A DNA stretch of 25,637 nt from an uncultured Ruminococcus sp. (GTDB taxonomy: Bacteria; Bacillota; Clostridia; Oscillospirales; Ruminococcaceae): NCBI GenBank assembly GCA_947174965.1, contig CAMWKY010000001.1, positions 1 to 25,637 on the forward strand, in the 5' to 3' direction. Numbering within the stretch: the first letter of the stretch is position 1; each line of letters opens with the position of its first letter. Below, piece by piece: positions 7,775 to 15,796 of the stretch. The notes under the pieces were generated by a model. The model was not told where the DNA came from. It did not search any database and saw only the letters and a list, made by a program, of their open reading frames with translations. The position numbers were made by a program, and so were the translations under genes.

Positions 7775-9607
7775 ATGGAAGATAATTTTGTCATAGTTCT
7801 TGCAGGCAATCCGAATGTAGGCAAATCGACTGTTTTCAATGCGCTTACAGGACTGAAACAGCATACGGGAAACTGGGCAGGAAAAACAGTTGCTTGTGCA
7901 GAGGGGAATTTTGAATACAACAGCAAAAACTTCACTCTTGCTGATATTGCAGGAATATACTCACTTTTTGCCAATTCCGCAGAGGAACAGTCCGCATATG
8001 ATTTTATATGTTCGGGGAAAGCTGACGGTGCAGTTGTTGTGTGTGATGCCTCATGCCTTGAAAGAAATCTCAATCTTGCATTGCAGATTATTCAGATAAT
8101 CCCGAAAACTGTAGTATGCGTCAATCTCGTGGACGAAGCTGAAAAAAAAGGAATTTACGTTGATTCCGCAAAATTAAGCGATATTCTGGGTGTACCTGTT
8201 GTACTTACATCAGCAAGAAACAATATAGGGCTTGACAGTTTATGTGATGCGCTTTGTGACATAATGGAAAAAGAGGTATCTCCGCTAAAAATAGATATTC
8301 CAGAAAATCGGGAAGATGCGATTGCAGTAATATCGGCAAAATCGGGTGAAATTGCAAATCAGGTTACAGAATACAGAACGAATGAGCCATATCGCAAAGA
8401 CAGACTGCTTGACAGAATATTCATGAGCCGAAAAACTGGTATACCCGTCATGCTGGTACTGTTCGGGCTTATTATGTGGATTACAGTAACAGGGGCGAAC
8501 TATCCGTCACAGCTTTTAAGCAGAGGACTTTTTTCGTTCGGGGGCATTTTATCGGAGTACCTGCTTGATTCAGGTTTGCCGTCATGGGTTGAGGGCGTAC
8601 TCATTCAGGGCATATACAAGGTGCTTGCGTGGGTTGTGTCCGTTATGTTACCGCCTATGGCTATATTTTTCCCACTGTTTACAATTTTAGAGGATTCAGG
8701 CTATTTGCCACGCATTGCATTTAATCTGGACGGCTTTTTCAGGTGTTCGGGAGCTTGCGGAAAACAGGCTATAACTATGTCTATGGGACTTGGCTGTAAT
8801 GCCTGCGGAGTTACGGGTTGTAGAATCATTGATTCACCACGTGAAAGGCTAATTGCGATACTTACCAACAGTTTCACAATATGCAACGGACGTTTCCCGA
8901 CTATTATATCTGTTATCACAATGTTTCTTGTAACAATGGGCGGTGTTCTTGGCTCTGTACTGTCGGGGGCGTTGCTTCTGGGAGTTATTCTGCTTGGCGT
9001 AGGTGCAACTTTAGCCGTATCATTCTTGTTGTCCCGAACACTTCTCAAAGGCGAATCAAGTTCATACACGCTTGAACTCCCTCCATACCGTAAACCGCAG
9101 TTTATGAAAGTACTTGTGCGCTCACTTCTTGACAGGACTATTTCCGTGCTTGGTCGTGCTTGTACTGCTTCTATTCCGTGCGGACTTATTTTGTGGTTGC
9201 TTGCAAATATAAGCGTGAACAATATTTCCCTGCTCCACCATATATCGCAGTTTTTCGCTCCTCTCGGAAATGCTATGGGACTTGACGGAACTATCCTCAT
9301 GGCGTTTATACTTGGTTTTCCTGCAAATGAAATAGTAGTCCCGATAATCCTGATGACCTATATGTCACAAGGCAGTCTCATTGAAATGAGTGACAATACG
9401 GAGCTATGGGCGGTACTTGTTGCGAACAACTGGAGTATCAAGACAGCAGTCTGCATGATTATATTCACGGTTTTTCATTTTCCCTGCGCCACAACCTGCA
9501 TGACAATCCGAAAAGAAACAGGCAGTACGAAGTGGACGCTTATAAGCTTTGCACTCCCTACTGCCATTGGTATATTTCTTTGTATACTTGTCAATACTTT
9601 TGCTTAA
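7775..9607 (+). CDS. feoB: FeoB-family ferrous iron transporter (variant, Cys-rich pore)
   Basis: Membrane transporter with an N-terminal G-protein domain, in this family used for Fe(II) uptake. The 610 residues show the P-loop GNPNVGKS (11-18), the switch region around GNWAGKT (32-38), G3 DIAG (57-60), G4 NLVD (117-120) and a G5-like TSA (145-147), then a membrane part from about 223 with several helices, including the gate segment GCNACGVTGCR (340-350), CNGRFP (370-375) and the second gate GFPANE (514-519). Two features differ from E. coli FeoB: the G3 proline is alanine, and the pore segments carry extra cysteines where the canonical form has CNxPxxxxTR. Clostridia are known to carry such variants, so iron is likely but another metal is possible. 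No feoA or FeoC-like gene is adjacent. The ribosome binding site is weak (AGGGTG). Confidence 0.85.
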   Translation: MEDNFVIVLAGNPNVGKSTVFNALTGLKQHTGNWAGKTVACAEGNFEYNSKNFTLADIAGIYSLFANSAEEQSAYDFICSGKADGAVVVCDASCLERNLNLALQIIQIIPKTVVCVNLVDEAEKKGIYVDSAKLSDILGVPVVLTSARNNIGLDSLCDALCDIMEKEVSPLKIDIPENREDAIAVISAKSGEIANQVTEYRTNEPYRKDRLLDRIFMSRKTGIPVMLVLFGLIMWITVTGANYPSQLLSRGLFSFGGILSEYLLDSGLPSWVEGVLIQGIYKVLAWVVSVMLPPMAIFFPLFTILEDSGYLPRIAFNLDGFFRCSGACGKQAITMSMGLGCNACGVTGCRIIDSPRERLIAILTNSFTICNGRFPTIISVITMFLVTMGGVLGSVLSGALLLGVILLGVGATLAVSFLLSRTLLKGESSSYTLELPPYRKPQFMKVLVRSLLDRTISVLGRACTASIPCGLILWLLANISVNNISLLHHISQFFAPLGNAMGLDGTILMAFILGFPANEIVVPIILMTYMSQGSLIEMSDNTELWAVLVANNWSIKTAVCMIIFTVFHFPCATTCMTIRKETGSTKWTLISFALPTAIGIFLCILVNTFA

Positions 9608-11400
9608 TTTTCGAGCTTTGCAAAATAGTACTCCGAATACTCTCGATATTGTCTGCGGAACTGCTCGTCACTCTCTTTCACATCACTAAGATAAGCATGA
9701 ATATTTATTTTTTCGTCCGTCTCAATAAGACAGCCTGCTATATTTGAGCAGTGGTCGGAGATACGCTCCAGATTTGTGAGTATATCCTGAAATATGTAGC
9801 CTAACTCAACAGTACATTCGTCATTCTGCAAACGTCTGATGTGACGGTTTTTCAACTCTGTACTAAGATTATCAACAACTTCCTCAATCGGCTCAACCTT
9901 ATGAGCAGTCTGAAGGTCGTCTTGTCTGTAGGAATCAAACGAAAGAGAGATGTTCTCCCTGATAGCATCAGAAATTATAATCAACTCGTGTACACATTCG
10001 CCCGAAAACTTGATGCCCTTTTCCTGCATCTCCTGAACTGATTCAATAAGATTTACAGCATGGTCTGAAATACGCTCAAAATTGCCCACGCAGTGCATCA
10101 TCTTTGAAACGGTACGGCTGTCTTTACCCGTGATACTGCTTTTCGACAGCTTTACAAGATAGCTGTTGATTTTGTCCTCGTACTTGTCAATCAAATCCTC
10201 TGCATCAATAACACTCTGCACCTTGTCTTCGTCGTAATCCTCAACAAGCAGGGCGATAGAATCAAGGATAGCCTTTTTTGTGATTTCAGCCATTTCAAAG
10301 GAAGTTCCTCTGCAAGTCTCAACGGCAACAGCAGGAGTTGCAAGGAATCGGGGGTCGAGAGCTGCGAAAACATCTTTTTTCTCCGTATCGCCTTTTTTGT
10401 CACGGATTATAAGGTGCGAGAGTTTTACAAGCTGATTTGTGAACGGCATGAGCATGATAGTATTGATAACGTTGAAAGCCGTGTGCATTACAGCTATACC
10501 CACATAGCCAACAGTATTATTCATGAAGTCGCCTAATGGTGTAAACTTTTCGAGGACAATTATAATCGGGAGCATTACAAGAGTGCCGATAATTTTTACG
10601 AGAATGTGCGTCCATGCAACACGTTGAGCATCTTTGTTTACGCCGATACATGAAAGCAGAGCAGTAACGCAAGTTCCGATATTAAGACCCATAACAATAG
10701 GAAGTGCCATATCATAGGTAAGTCCGCCCGAAGTTGAAAAAGCCATGAGTATACCGACAGAACCAGCTGAACTCTGAATGATACCAGTGAAACCAGCTCC
10801 GACAAGTACACCTAAAACGGGATTTTCAAATGCAGTGAGCATCTGCTTGAACTCCTCCGACTCTGCAAGTGGATTGACAGAATTTTTCATTAAGTCCATG
10901 CCTGTCATGAGTACGGCAAATCCGACAAGAATACGTCCTATATCCTTTTTCTTTGCCTTTTTGCAAGCCATTATCATAACAGTACCGACAAGGGCAATAA
11001 GCGGTGAGAAAGATTCAGGCTTGAGAAGTCGCAGGAAAAAACTGCCGATACCCTCTTTTCCTCCGCTGTCAATATCACTTAAACAGAGAATCCAAGCTGT
11101 AAACGTTGTGCCAATATTCGAGCCGAAGCAGACCGCTATTGTGTCAACAAGCGACATGATGCCCGAGTTTACAAATCCGACAAGCATAACAGTCATGGCG
11201 GACGACGACTGAATCGCAACAGTTACAACCATACCAAGAATTATCGCCATAAACTTATTGGAAGTCATCTTTTTGAGTGCGACCTCCATTTTACCGCCCG
11301 CCAGTTTTTCAAGACCTGTTGACATTACATTCATGCCGTACAGAAAAAATGCAAGACCGCCGAGCATGGTAAAAATATTGAATATTGAGAAATTTTCCAT
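9604..11400 (-). CDS. Na/Pi cotransporter family protein with C-terminal PhoU domain
   Basis: Predicted sodium-dependent phosphate transporter of the NptA/YjbB type. The 598 residues contain two inverted Na/Pi repeats: the first with QSSSAMT (64-70) and GSNIGTT, the second with QSSAGS (209-214) and GLNIGTC, the paired QSS motifs that define the family. Residues about 370-590 are all helical and match PhoU, a domain linked to control of phosphate transport. AAGGAG (11409-11414) sits 8 nt before ATG 11400. It converges on the feoB-like gene, and the two reading frames overlap by 4 nt at TTAA, leaving no space for a terminator between them. The direction of transport (uptake or export) cannot be told from the sequence. 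Confidence 0.9.
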   Translation of the reverse strand: MENFSIFNIFTMLGGLAFFLYGMNVMSTGLEKLAGGKMEVALKKMTSNKFMAIILGMVVTVAIQSSSAMTVMLVGFVNSGIMSLVDTIAVCFGSNIGTTFTAWILCLSDIDSGGKEGIGSFFLRLLKPESFSPLIALVGTVMIMACKKAKKKDIGRILVGFAVLMTGMDLMKNSVNPLAESEEFKQMLTAFENPVLGVLVGAGFTGIIQSSAGSVGILMAFSTSGGLTYDMALPIVMGLNIGTCVTALLSCIGVNKDAQRVAWTHILVKIIGTLVMLPIIIVLEKFTPLGDFMNNTVGYVGIAVMHTAFNVINTIMLMPFTNQLVKLSHLIIRDKKGDTEKKDVFAALDPRFLATPAVAVETCRGTSFEMAEITKKAILDSIALLVEDYDEDKVQSVIDAEDLIDKYEDKINSYLVKLSKSSITGKDSRTVSKMMHCVGNFERISDHAVNLIESVQEMQEKGIKFSGECVHELIIISDAIRENISLSFDSYRQDDLQTAHKVEPIEEVVDNLSTELKNRHIRRLQNDECTVELGYIFQDILTNLERISDHCSNIAGCLIETDEKINIHAYLSDVKESDEQFRRQYREYSEYYFAKLEN

Positions 11401-11435
11401 TTGAAAAGCTCCTTTTCTTTTTTTACTCCGATTAT

Positions 11436-11463
11436 ATTATAGCACATCTGATAATACAGTCAA
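11436..11463 (-). promoter_or_regulatory. Sigma-A-like promoter of the Na/Pi cotransporter gene
   Basis: On the minus strand TTGACT (11458-11463) and a perfect TATAAT (11436-11441) are separated by 16 nt, about 35 nt before the start codon. Confidence 0.6.
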
Positions 11464-11675
11464 TAGGATTTGCCCAGATTTTACAGAGATTTAACATTGA
11501 CAAAAAAGCTGTACACCCATTTGTGAATCCGCACTCCTGCGCACGCCTACCGCACTCGTGAATTTTCCCCGAATTATAGCCATTTGCACGCCATGCACGC
11601 TAGTTTTGTGCCAAATTATTAAATAAAGTTTTTCTGTATTTTTTATGTATATCATTCTGATTTATTTTCTTTGCT

Positions 11676-11715
11676 GATGCCTGCATATATACTATCGTCT
11701 CATAACTTGCGAAAA
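11676..11715 (+). repeat. Internal direct repeat, copy 1 of 3
   Basis: A 40-nt unit beginning GATGCCTG and containing ACTATCGTCTCAT followed by TTGCGAAAA. It matches copy 2 at about 35 of 40 positions. The repeats are all on the same strand, unlike the inverted arms around them. Confidence 0.8.
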
Positions 11716-11726
11716 CAAGACTTATT

Positions 11727-11769
11727 AATAATATCACTGATTAAATATATTGTTTTTTCTGATATTATT
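11727..11769. repeat. Short inverted repeat inside the element
   Basis: AATAATATCA (11727-11736) is a perfect inverted copy of TGATATTATT (11760-11769), with a 23-nt spacer between direct repeats 1 and 2. Confidence 0.5.
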
Positions 11770-11790
11770 TATTCTGTCGCCTGAATTTGT

Positions 11791-11830
11791 GATGCCTGAA
11801 CATATACTATCGTCTCATGATTTGCAAAAA
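11791..11830 (+). repeat. Internal direct repeat, copy 2 of 3
   Basis: Forty-nt unit beginning GATGCCTG with ACTATCGTCTCATGA and TTTGCAAAAA. It starts 115 nt after copy 1. Confidence 0.8.
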
Positions 11831-11844
11831 TGAGAATATGAATC

Positions 11845-11876
11845 TATACATACTATCATCTCATGACCTGCAAAAA
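11845..11876 (+). repeat. Internal direct repeat, copy 3 of 3 (shorter)
   Basis: A 32-nt unit sharing ACTATCATCTCATGA and CTGCAAAAA with copy 2 but lacking the GATGCCTG start. The uneven spacing (115 and about 46 nt) and decay argue against a CRISPR array. Confidence 0.75.
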
Positions 11877-12027
11877 TAAAATAATCTGCATAGAAAAACA
11901 CAAAAAAACTTTATTTAATAATTTGGCACAAAACTAGCGTGCATAGCGTGCAAATGGCTGTAATTCGAGGAAAATTCACGGGTGCAGGGGGAGTGCGCAG
12001 GAGTGCGGAGGAATATAAAAGCGTACC

Positions 12028-12057
12028 AAAAAAACAGTCCCGAAAATACGGAACTGT
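12028..12057 (-). terminator. Intrinsic terminator of the ribonuclease Z gene
   Basis: Read on the minus strand, ACAGTTCCG and CGGGACTGT form a 9-bp stem with one G-T pair around a 6-nt loop and are followed by a run of T. It starts 7 nt after the rnz stop codon. Confidence 0.85.
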
Positions 12058-12063
12058 CTATGA

Positions 12064-12966
12064 TTATTTCAGCGTGATTTTTTCTCCGTCCCTGCTTATC
12101 ACGGTATCGGCAAATATTTTCTGTACACTCTCTTTATAGTCGTTCGGATTAACAAGTGCAGGACTGTAATGCGTGAGCCACAATAAAGCTGATGCGGATT
12201 CAAGTGCAAGTTTAGCACTCTGCGAGAATACCATGTGACCCTTTTCCAACATTTTGCTGATATATTCGTCATCACCATACATTCCCTCGCTTATCAGCAA
12301 ATCAGAATCCCTTGCAAAGTCCGCCATATCATCAAAGTATCGTGTATCAGTCATGTATGTGAGTTTCAGGGGCTTTCTCTGTTCGTCCGTAACCATTTCC
12401 TGCGTGATTTCCTGACCGTCCATGACAACTGATTTTCCTGCATGGAGTTCTTTCCAGTATTTCACGTCAACTCCGAGTGCCTTTGCTTTCTGCGGATTAA
12501 ATACAGGCTTTCTGTTGAGTACAAAAGAATATCCAAGACAATCAATACTATGCTTTAAAGGCATGGAGCTTATAATAATCTCATTCCAATCAAAGCGCAT
12601 GATGCTGTCCAGCGGTAGTTCGTGTATTTCAATCTCAAACGGCAGTACAGGGCATATACAGCAAAGTTGTCTGATTATATCAGCTGTTCCGATATGACCG
12701 TAAATTTTCAGCGTATCAGTCTTACCGCAGTTTCCTAATGACAAGAGAAGTCCTGCCAGACCTGAAACGTGGTCGGCGTGCAGATGAGTTATAAAAAGTG
12801 TATCAAGTCTGCTTAGTTTCAGACCATGCTTGTTTATGGCAATCTGCGTTCCCTCTCCGCAGTCAACAAGACAAGCCCTGCCCTTATACTCCACCCATAA
12901 ACTCGTGAGCCAGCGTTCAGGCAACGGGAGCATACCGCCTGTTCCGATAAGTGTTACATCAATCAT
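12064..12966 (-). CDS. rnz: Ribonuclease Z (tRNA 3'-end processing endonuclease)
   Basis: Metallo-beta-lactamase-fold endonuclease that removes 3' trailers from tRNA precursors lacking an encoded CCA. The 300 residues carry the metal-binding motif HLHADH (61-66), H139, D207 in TDT and H266, placed as in known RNase Z proteins. The stretch [13 protein letters not shown] (about 154-166) with the following Gly-containing segment matches the conserved exosite-side region of the family. ATG 12966 is chosen: GAGGTG ends a few nt upstream, while the in-frame GTG at 12975 overlaps that site. The gene is alone on its transcript, with its own consensus promoter and terminator. Confidence 0.92.
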   Translation of the reverse strand: MIDVTLIGTGGMLPLPERWLTSLWVEYKGRACLVDCGEGTQIAINKHGLKLSRLDTLFITHLHADHVSGLAGLLLSLGNCGKTDTLKIYGHIGTADIIRQLCCICPVLPFEIEIHELPLDSIMRFDWNEIIISSMPLKHSIDCLGYSFVLNRKPVFNPQKAKALGVDVKYWKELHAGKSVVMDGQEITQEMVTDEQRKPLKLTYMTDTRYFDDMADFARDSDLLISEGMYGDDEYISKMLEKGHMVFSQSAKLALESASALLWLTHYSPALVNPNDYKESVQKIFADTVISRDGEKITLK

Positions 12967-12986
12967 TTTTATCACCTCTGCTTTAC

Positions 12987-13015
12987 ATTATATCACAAAA
13001 GAAATGCAATGTCAA
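12987..13015 (-). promoter_or_regulatory. Consensus sigma-A promoter of rnz
   Basis: Minus strand: perfect TTGACA (13010-13015), 17-nt spacer, perfect TATAAT (12987-12992). This predicts strong constitutive expression with a short leader of roughly 15 nt. Confidence 0.8.
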
Positions 13016-13077
13016 CGATTTTATGGCGGTTTACAGCCTTTGCAACTGCTGGTTGACAAATTTCCAAGTACGATTGA

Positions 13078-13106
13078 TTGACTTCAACTGCCCTGTATGG
13101 TATACT
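13078..13106 (+). promoter_or_regulatory. Sigma-A-like promoter of the XRE membrane regulator gene
   Basis: TTGACT (13078-13083) and TATACT (13101-13106) are 17 nt apart, about 35 nt before the start codon. It diverges from the rnz promoter, with about 60 nt between the two -35 boxes; this gap could hold a shared operator, though no clear palindrome was seen. Confidence 0.65.
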
Positions 13107-13139
13107 AAAATCACAACAAAACACTATGGAGGTTCAGCT

Positions 13140-14120
13140 ATGATTTTAGCAGACAAGATTATTGAATTACGAAAAAAGGCAGGTATGTCACAAGAGGAGC
13201 TTGCTGAAAAATTAGGAGTAAGCAGACAGTCGGTTTCAAAGTGGGAGAGTATGCAGGCTACACCCGATTTAAACCGTATACTAAAAATGTCGGAGATTTT
13301 CGGAGTAAGTACAGACTTCTTATTAAAGGACGAAATCGACCTTGTAAAGCATGAGCAGACTGAATCAGCAGAAGTATTTGCAGACGAAACAGAACCGCCG
13401 TTAACTCATGTATCAATGCAGGAAGTAAATGAATATCTCTCAAATATTCCGAAATCTGCTTTTCTGATTGCATCAGGTGTTGCATTGTGTATTCTTTCAC
13501 CTGTTTCTGCAATACTTTTTGACTTTTTATTTGATTCTCCGCTGGAAGACTTAGGCGCTGTATTCATGTTCATTTTCATTGCAGGAGCTGTAGGACTTTT
13601 CATATATGCCGGTTCACTGGTAAAGAAATTTGAATATCTCAAGCATGAATGTCTTGACACTGAATACGGCGTTGACGGCATGGTGAAAGACAAGAAAAAT
13701 CAGTATCAGCCAAAACATACGCTGAATATTATAATCGGCGTTATATGCTGTATACTTTCAGTTACTCCGCCTATTGTCCTTGATATAGTTGCAGATAATC
13801 TTGATGAAATAGGTGCTGTAATGTTGTTCGTACTTATTGCATTTGGTGTATTCAGCATAGTAAAAACAGGCATCATAAACAACAGCTTTGACGTTATACT
13901 TGAAAAAGAGAACTACAGCCGTACAAAAAAGATAAAAATACTTGAAAAAAAAGAAAAATCAGATGCAGTTGTTGGCGTGTATTGGCTGATTGTTGTGGCA
14001 TTGTATTTAGGACTTAGTTTCACAACAATGAGATGGGACAGAACGTGGATTATCTACCCTGTTGCTGGTGTACTTACTCCTGTAGTTGCTATAGTTTCAA
14101 CAAAATTAACAAGCAAATAA
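13140..14120 (+). CDS. XRE-family transcriptional regulator fused to a six-helix membrane domain
   Basis: The 326 residues begin with a classical Cro/CI-type helix-turn-helix (about 4-63; [21 protein letters not shown]) followed by an acidic linker (64-105) and about six hydrophobic helices (107-129, 138-160, 194-217, 223-245, 277-296, 302-321). Helices 1-2 and 3-4 repeat the same pattern (CILS..P...D...L.. followed by LGAVFMF or IGAVMLF), so the membrane part arose by internal duplication. The domain order suggests a membrane-tethered regulator sensing an envelope signal; its target and signal are unknown. ATG 13140 has GGAGG (13128-13132) 7 nt upstream; the reading frame is open further upstream to 12951, but the promoter lies inside that stretch, so it is not coding. 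Confidence 0.88.
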   Translation: MILADKIIELRKKAGMSQEELAEKLGVSRQSVSKWESMQATPDLNRILKMSEIFGVSTDFLLKDEIDLVKHEQTESAEVFADETEPPLTHVSMQEVNEYLSNIPKSAFLIASGVALCILSPVSAILFDFLFDSPLEDLGAVFMFIFIAGAVGLFIYAGSLVKKFEYLKHECLDTEYGVDGMVKDKKNQYQPKHTLNIIIGVICCILSVTPPIVLDIVADNLDEIGAVMLFVLIAFGVFSIVKTGIINNSFDVILEKENYSRTKKIKILEKKEKSDAVVGVYWLIVVALYLGLSFTTMRWDRTWIIYPVAGVLTPVVAIVSTKLTSK

Positions 14121-14126
14121 AAAAAC

Positions 14127-14158
14127 AACGGCTTCGGAAAACAGATTCCTTAGCCGTT
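14127..14158. terminator. Bidirectional intrinsic terminator
   Basis: AACGGCT (14127-14133) pairs with AGCCGTT (14152-14158), with an inner GGA/TCC pairing. T runs follow on the plus strand and A runs precede it, so it can end both the XRE gene and the convergent minus-strand operon. Confidence 0.75.
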
Positions 14159-14164
14159 TTATTT

Positions 14165-14557
14165 TTATATTGGTGCGATAGCAGGAATAAAGTTGCGGGC
14201 TATGTAGTAAATCCCGAAAAATACTCCTACAGCAGTCCATACTTGCCATTTGCGTGATATGATGCGGATTTTTCTGCCAAATATACAGAACATATTTTCT
14301 ATGTACAATCCTGCAAGCACAAGTGACAGAAATGGTATTGCTATGTTGTTGCGCAGTGAGAGAATAATATTTCCGTGCAGAAGCGCATTTACACTCCTCG
14401 TATTACCGCACCCACAACAGTAATATCCCGTCAGAAGATTGAAGTAACAACTACCGTATCGCACAACCATACCGACAAGCCAATCCCTCAAAAGAATGAC
14501 GGCAAGAGCAATAAGCGGAGCAGATATGGCAATCATAATTCTATGCTTTTTCGGCAT
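14165..14557 (-). CDS. DUF2752-like small membrane protein
   Basis: The 130-residue protein has hydrophobic segments at about 8-28, 72-91 and 106-121. The segment CYFNLLTGYYCCGCGNTRS (37-55) followed by LLHGN matches the hallmark C-x-TG-x-x-C-x-GCG-x-TR pattern of DUF2752 proteins, whose function is unknown. ATG 14557 starts 2 nt after the stop of the upstream gene, suggesting translational coupling; another in-frame ATG at 14581 would overlap that gene. Neither has a strong ribosome binding site. It is the last gene of the long minus-strand series, 7 nt before the bidirectional terminator. Confidence 0.8.
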   Translation of the reverse strand: MPKKHRIMIAISAPLIALAVILLRDWLVGMVVRYGSCYFNLLTGYYCCGCGNTRSVNALLHGNIILSLRNNIAIPFLSLVLAGLYIENMFCIFGRKIRIISRKWQVWTAVGVFFGIYYIARNFIPAIAPI

Positions 14558-14559
14558 TG

Positions 14560-15099
14560 TCAGAACTTTATGCGCATACATACATCAAAAGCATCTCTGA
14601 TTGTATCTTCAATATCAAGAAAACTCATCATACCTGCCAAAAAGAGAAGCACAACACCGAAAAATCCGCCGATTGCACCCGTGATTATTCCTGCAACAGC
14701 AAGCCCCGACATATTCTCATTCTGCTTTTTACTTGCAATGGCAAGACCGATAGCAACTCCGCCTAAAAGTATACTGATAATTCTGCTACAACAGCATATA
14801 ATTGAAAGTATACCACATACAAGAGATGCAATCGCAAGACCGTTTACTTCCTGATAGTTCTGATTCGGATTATAGTTCATATTCTGCTGATTGGTTGATT
14901 CTATGTGCTGTAGATGCTGTAAGTTTGGCTGTTGAGCAGTTGAACTTCCTGAACGTCCGCTGTCGTCGTTATTATGAAAGAAACTTACATCTTCTGCATT
15001 GCTTTCAGGAATGTGCTTTGTCAGGTCTACTTTGTTATCAGAAGTATGCTTTGTCAGGTCAACTTTCTGATTCTGTTCGTTATTGTTGAAATCGTCCAT
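14560..15099 (-). CDS. DUF4190-like membrane protein with Asn/Gln-rich cytoplasmic N-terminus
   Basis: The 179 residues start with a hydrophilic, low-complexity region (1-83) holding a direct repeat of KVDLTKH (12-18 and 23-29) and many Asn/Gln residues, then two hydrophobic hairpins (about 88-123 and 131-160). The pattern NGLAIASLVCGILSI and SGLAVAGIITGAIGG is typical of DUF4190 membrane proteins, whose role is unknown. AAGGGGG (15107-15113) precedes ATG 15099 by 7 nt. It follows the cohesin-like lipoprotein by 25 nt in the same transcript. Confidence 0.8.
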   Translation of the reverse strand: MDDFNNNEQNQKVDLTKHTSDNKVDLTKHIPESNAEDVSFFHNNDDSGRSGSSTAQQPNLQHLQHIESTNQQNMNYNPNQNYQEVNGLAIASLVCGILSIICCCSRIISILLGGVAIGLAIASKKQNENMSGLAVAGIITGAIGGFFGVVLLFLAGMMSFLDIEDTIRDAFDVCMRIKF

Positions 15100-15124
15100 A
15101 AATAATCCCCCTTAAATAATATTT

Positions 15125-15796
15125 TCATTCAACAGTAATACTGCCCTCTTTCCAGTTCTCAAAAGCGTATTTCTGTAATGACAAATCGTTTGCATCATTT
15201 ATAAACTTATCTGAATCCATATAGTAGAAGCCCAGAGGGTAGACAGTACCGCTTTTGGCATCATCAGGAATCTTGACCCTGAATGTCATAATATCACCGT
15301 CAAGACCCTTGTCACCGTTAAATACTTCTGTAAAGAAAACACAGCCAAGATTTTTGGAAGTAAGCTCCTTCGGAAGATTATTAACCCATACCATAGCAAC
15401 AGATGCAGTTGAATAGTTGGAGGCTTCTCCTCTTTTGAACTGGACAAGTCTCTCCTCAACATCAAGCATTTCAGGTTCAAGAATATTCGGGTATGTCATG
15501 TGAATACCGCACATAGTCCATTTCATTTCAGCATTTTCAACATAAAGTGTAACATCTGCATATTCTCCTGCTTTTGCGGTTGTGTTGCCCATGTAGAGAC
15601 GTGGACCGTCAGCGGCAGCTATAATTTCTGTTGTCGGCGGAACTGTTTCTGCATCTTCCGAATTTTCTGTCAATAACTGATAAGGCTCTGTAGCCTGCTG
15701 TTCTCTGCTGTCTGAATTTTGTGTTTTATCTCCGCAGGCTGTCAGAGATGCAAGCACCCCGACAACCATAATAACGGAAATTATCTTCTTAATCAT
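15125..15796 (-). CDS. Lipoprotein with cohesin-like extracellular domain
   Basis: The 223 residues start with a lipoprotein signal peptide (KK, hydrophobic core, lipobox LTAC with C21), followed by a Ser/Glu/Thr-rich spacer (22-62) and one domain (about 64-223). That domain reads like a cohesin: AKAGEYADVTLYVEN at the start, a GIHMTYP strand, a central VAMVWVN strand, IMTFRVKIPDDAKSGTVYPL, and a final W-x-x-GSITV strand; this order is the usual cohesin beta-sandwich. If so, it would hold dockerin-bearing proteins on the outer face of the cell membrane. The domain call is by eye. ATG 15796 is preferred: AAGGAG lies 7 nt upstream and the signal peptide begins there. It overlaps the clpE-like gene end by 8 nt (ATGATTAA). 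Confidence 0.75.
   Translation of the reverse strand: MIKKIISVIMVVGVLASLTACGDKTQNSDSREQQATEPYQLLTENSEDAETVPPTTEIIAAADGPRLYMGNTTAKAGEYADVTLYVENAEMKWTMCGIHMTYPNILEPEMLDVEERLVQFKRGEASNYSTASVAMVWVNNLPKELTSKNLGCVFFTEVFNGDKGLDGDIMTFRVKIPDDAKSGTVYPLGFYYMDSDKFINDANDLSLQKYAFENWKEGSITVE

Larger units (their letters stand above)
11529..12008. repeat. 480-bp non-coding element with 105-nt inverted arms (MITE-like)
   Basis: The left arm (11529-11633) is the reverse complement of the right arm (11904-12008) with about 8 mismatches in 105 positions. Five of these are clustered in one block about 17-32 nt from the outer ends. Between the arms lie 270 nt of AT-rich sequence with three direct repeats and no credible gene. 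Outside the arms similarity fades, although GTAC occurs 18 nt beyond both ends (11511 and 12023-12026). No clear target-site duplication is visible. The element sits in the only long gene-free stretch (11401-12063), between the promoter of the Na/Pi gene and the terminator of rnz, a safe site for a mobile element. Other options are a structured RNA or a replication/recombination site. Confidence 0.85.

Noticed and set aside
8701..9300. 199-codon open frame on the minus strand inside the feoB-like gene
   Set aside because: Shadow of a conserved coding sequence; composition is low-complexity Ser/Arg/Pro with no motif.
10778..11212. 144-codon plus-strand open frame inside the Na/Pi cotransporter gene
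   Set aside because: Antisense shadow without start signals or recognisable protein features.
11676..11876. Possible CRISPR array
   Set aside because: Only three diverged repeats with unequal spacing, the third one shortened, and no cas gene in the window.
11939..12139. 66-codon open frame in the right arm of the inverted-repeat element
   Set aside because: It crosses the arm, the rnz terminator and the end of rnz, has no ribosome binding site and no domain.
12951..13139. Upstream extension of the XRE regulator frame
   Set aside because: The extension contains the promoter of the gene and the rnz promoter; GGAGG points to ATG 13140.
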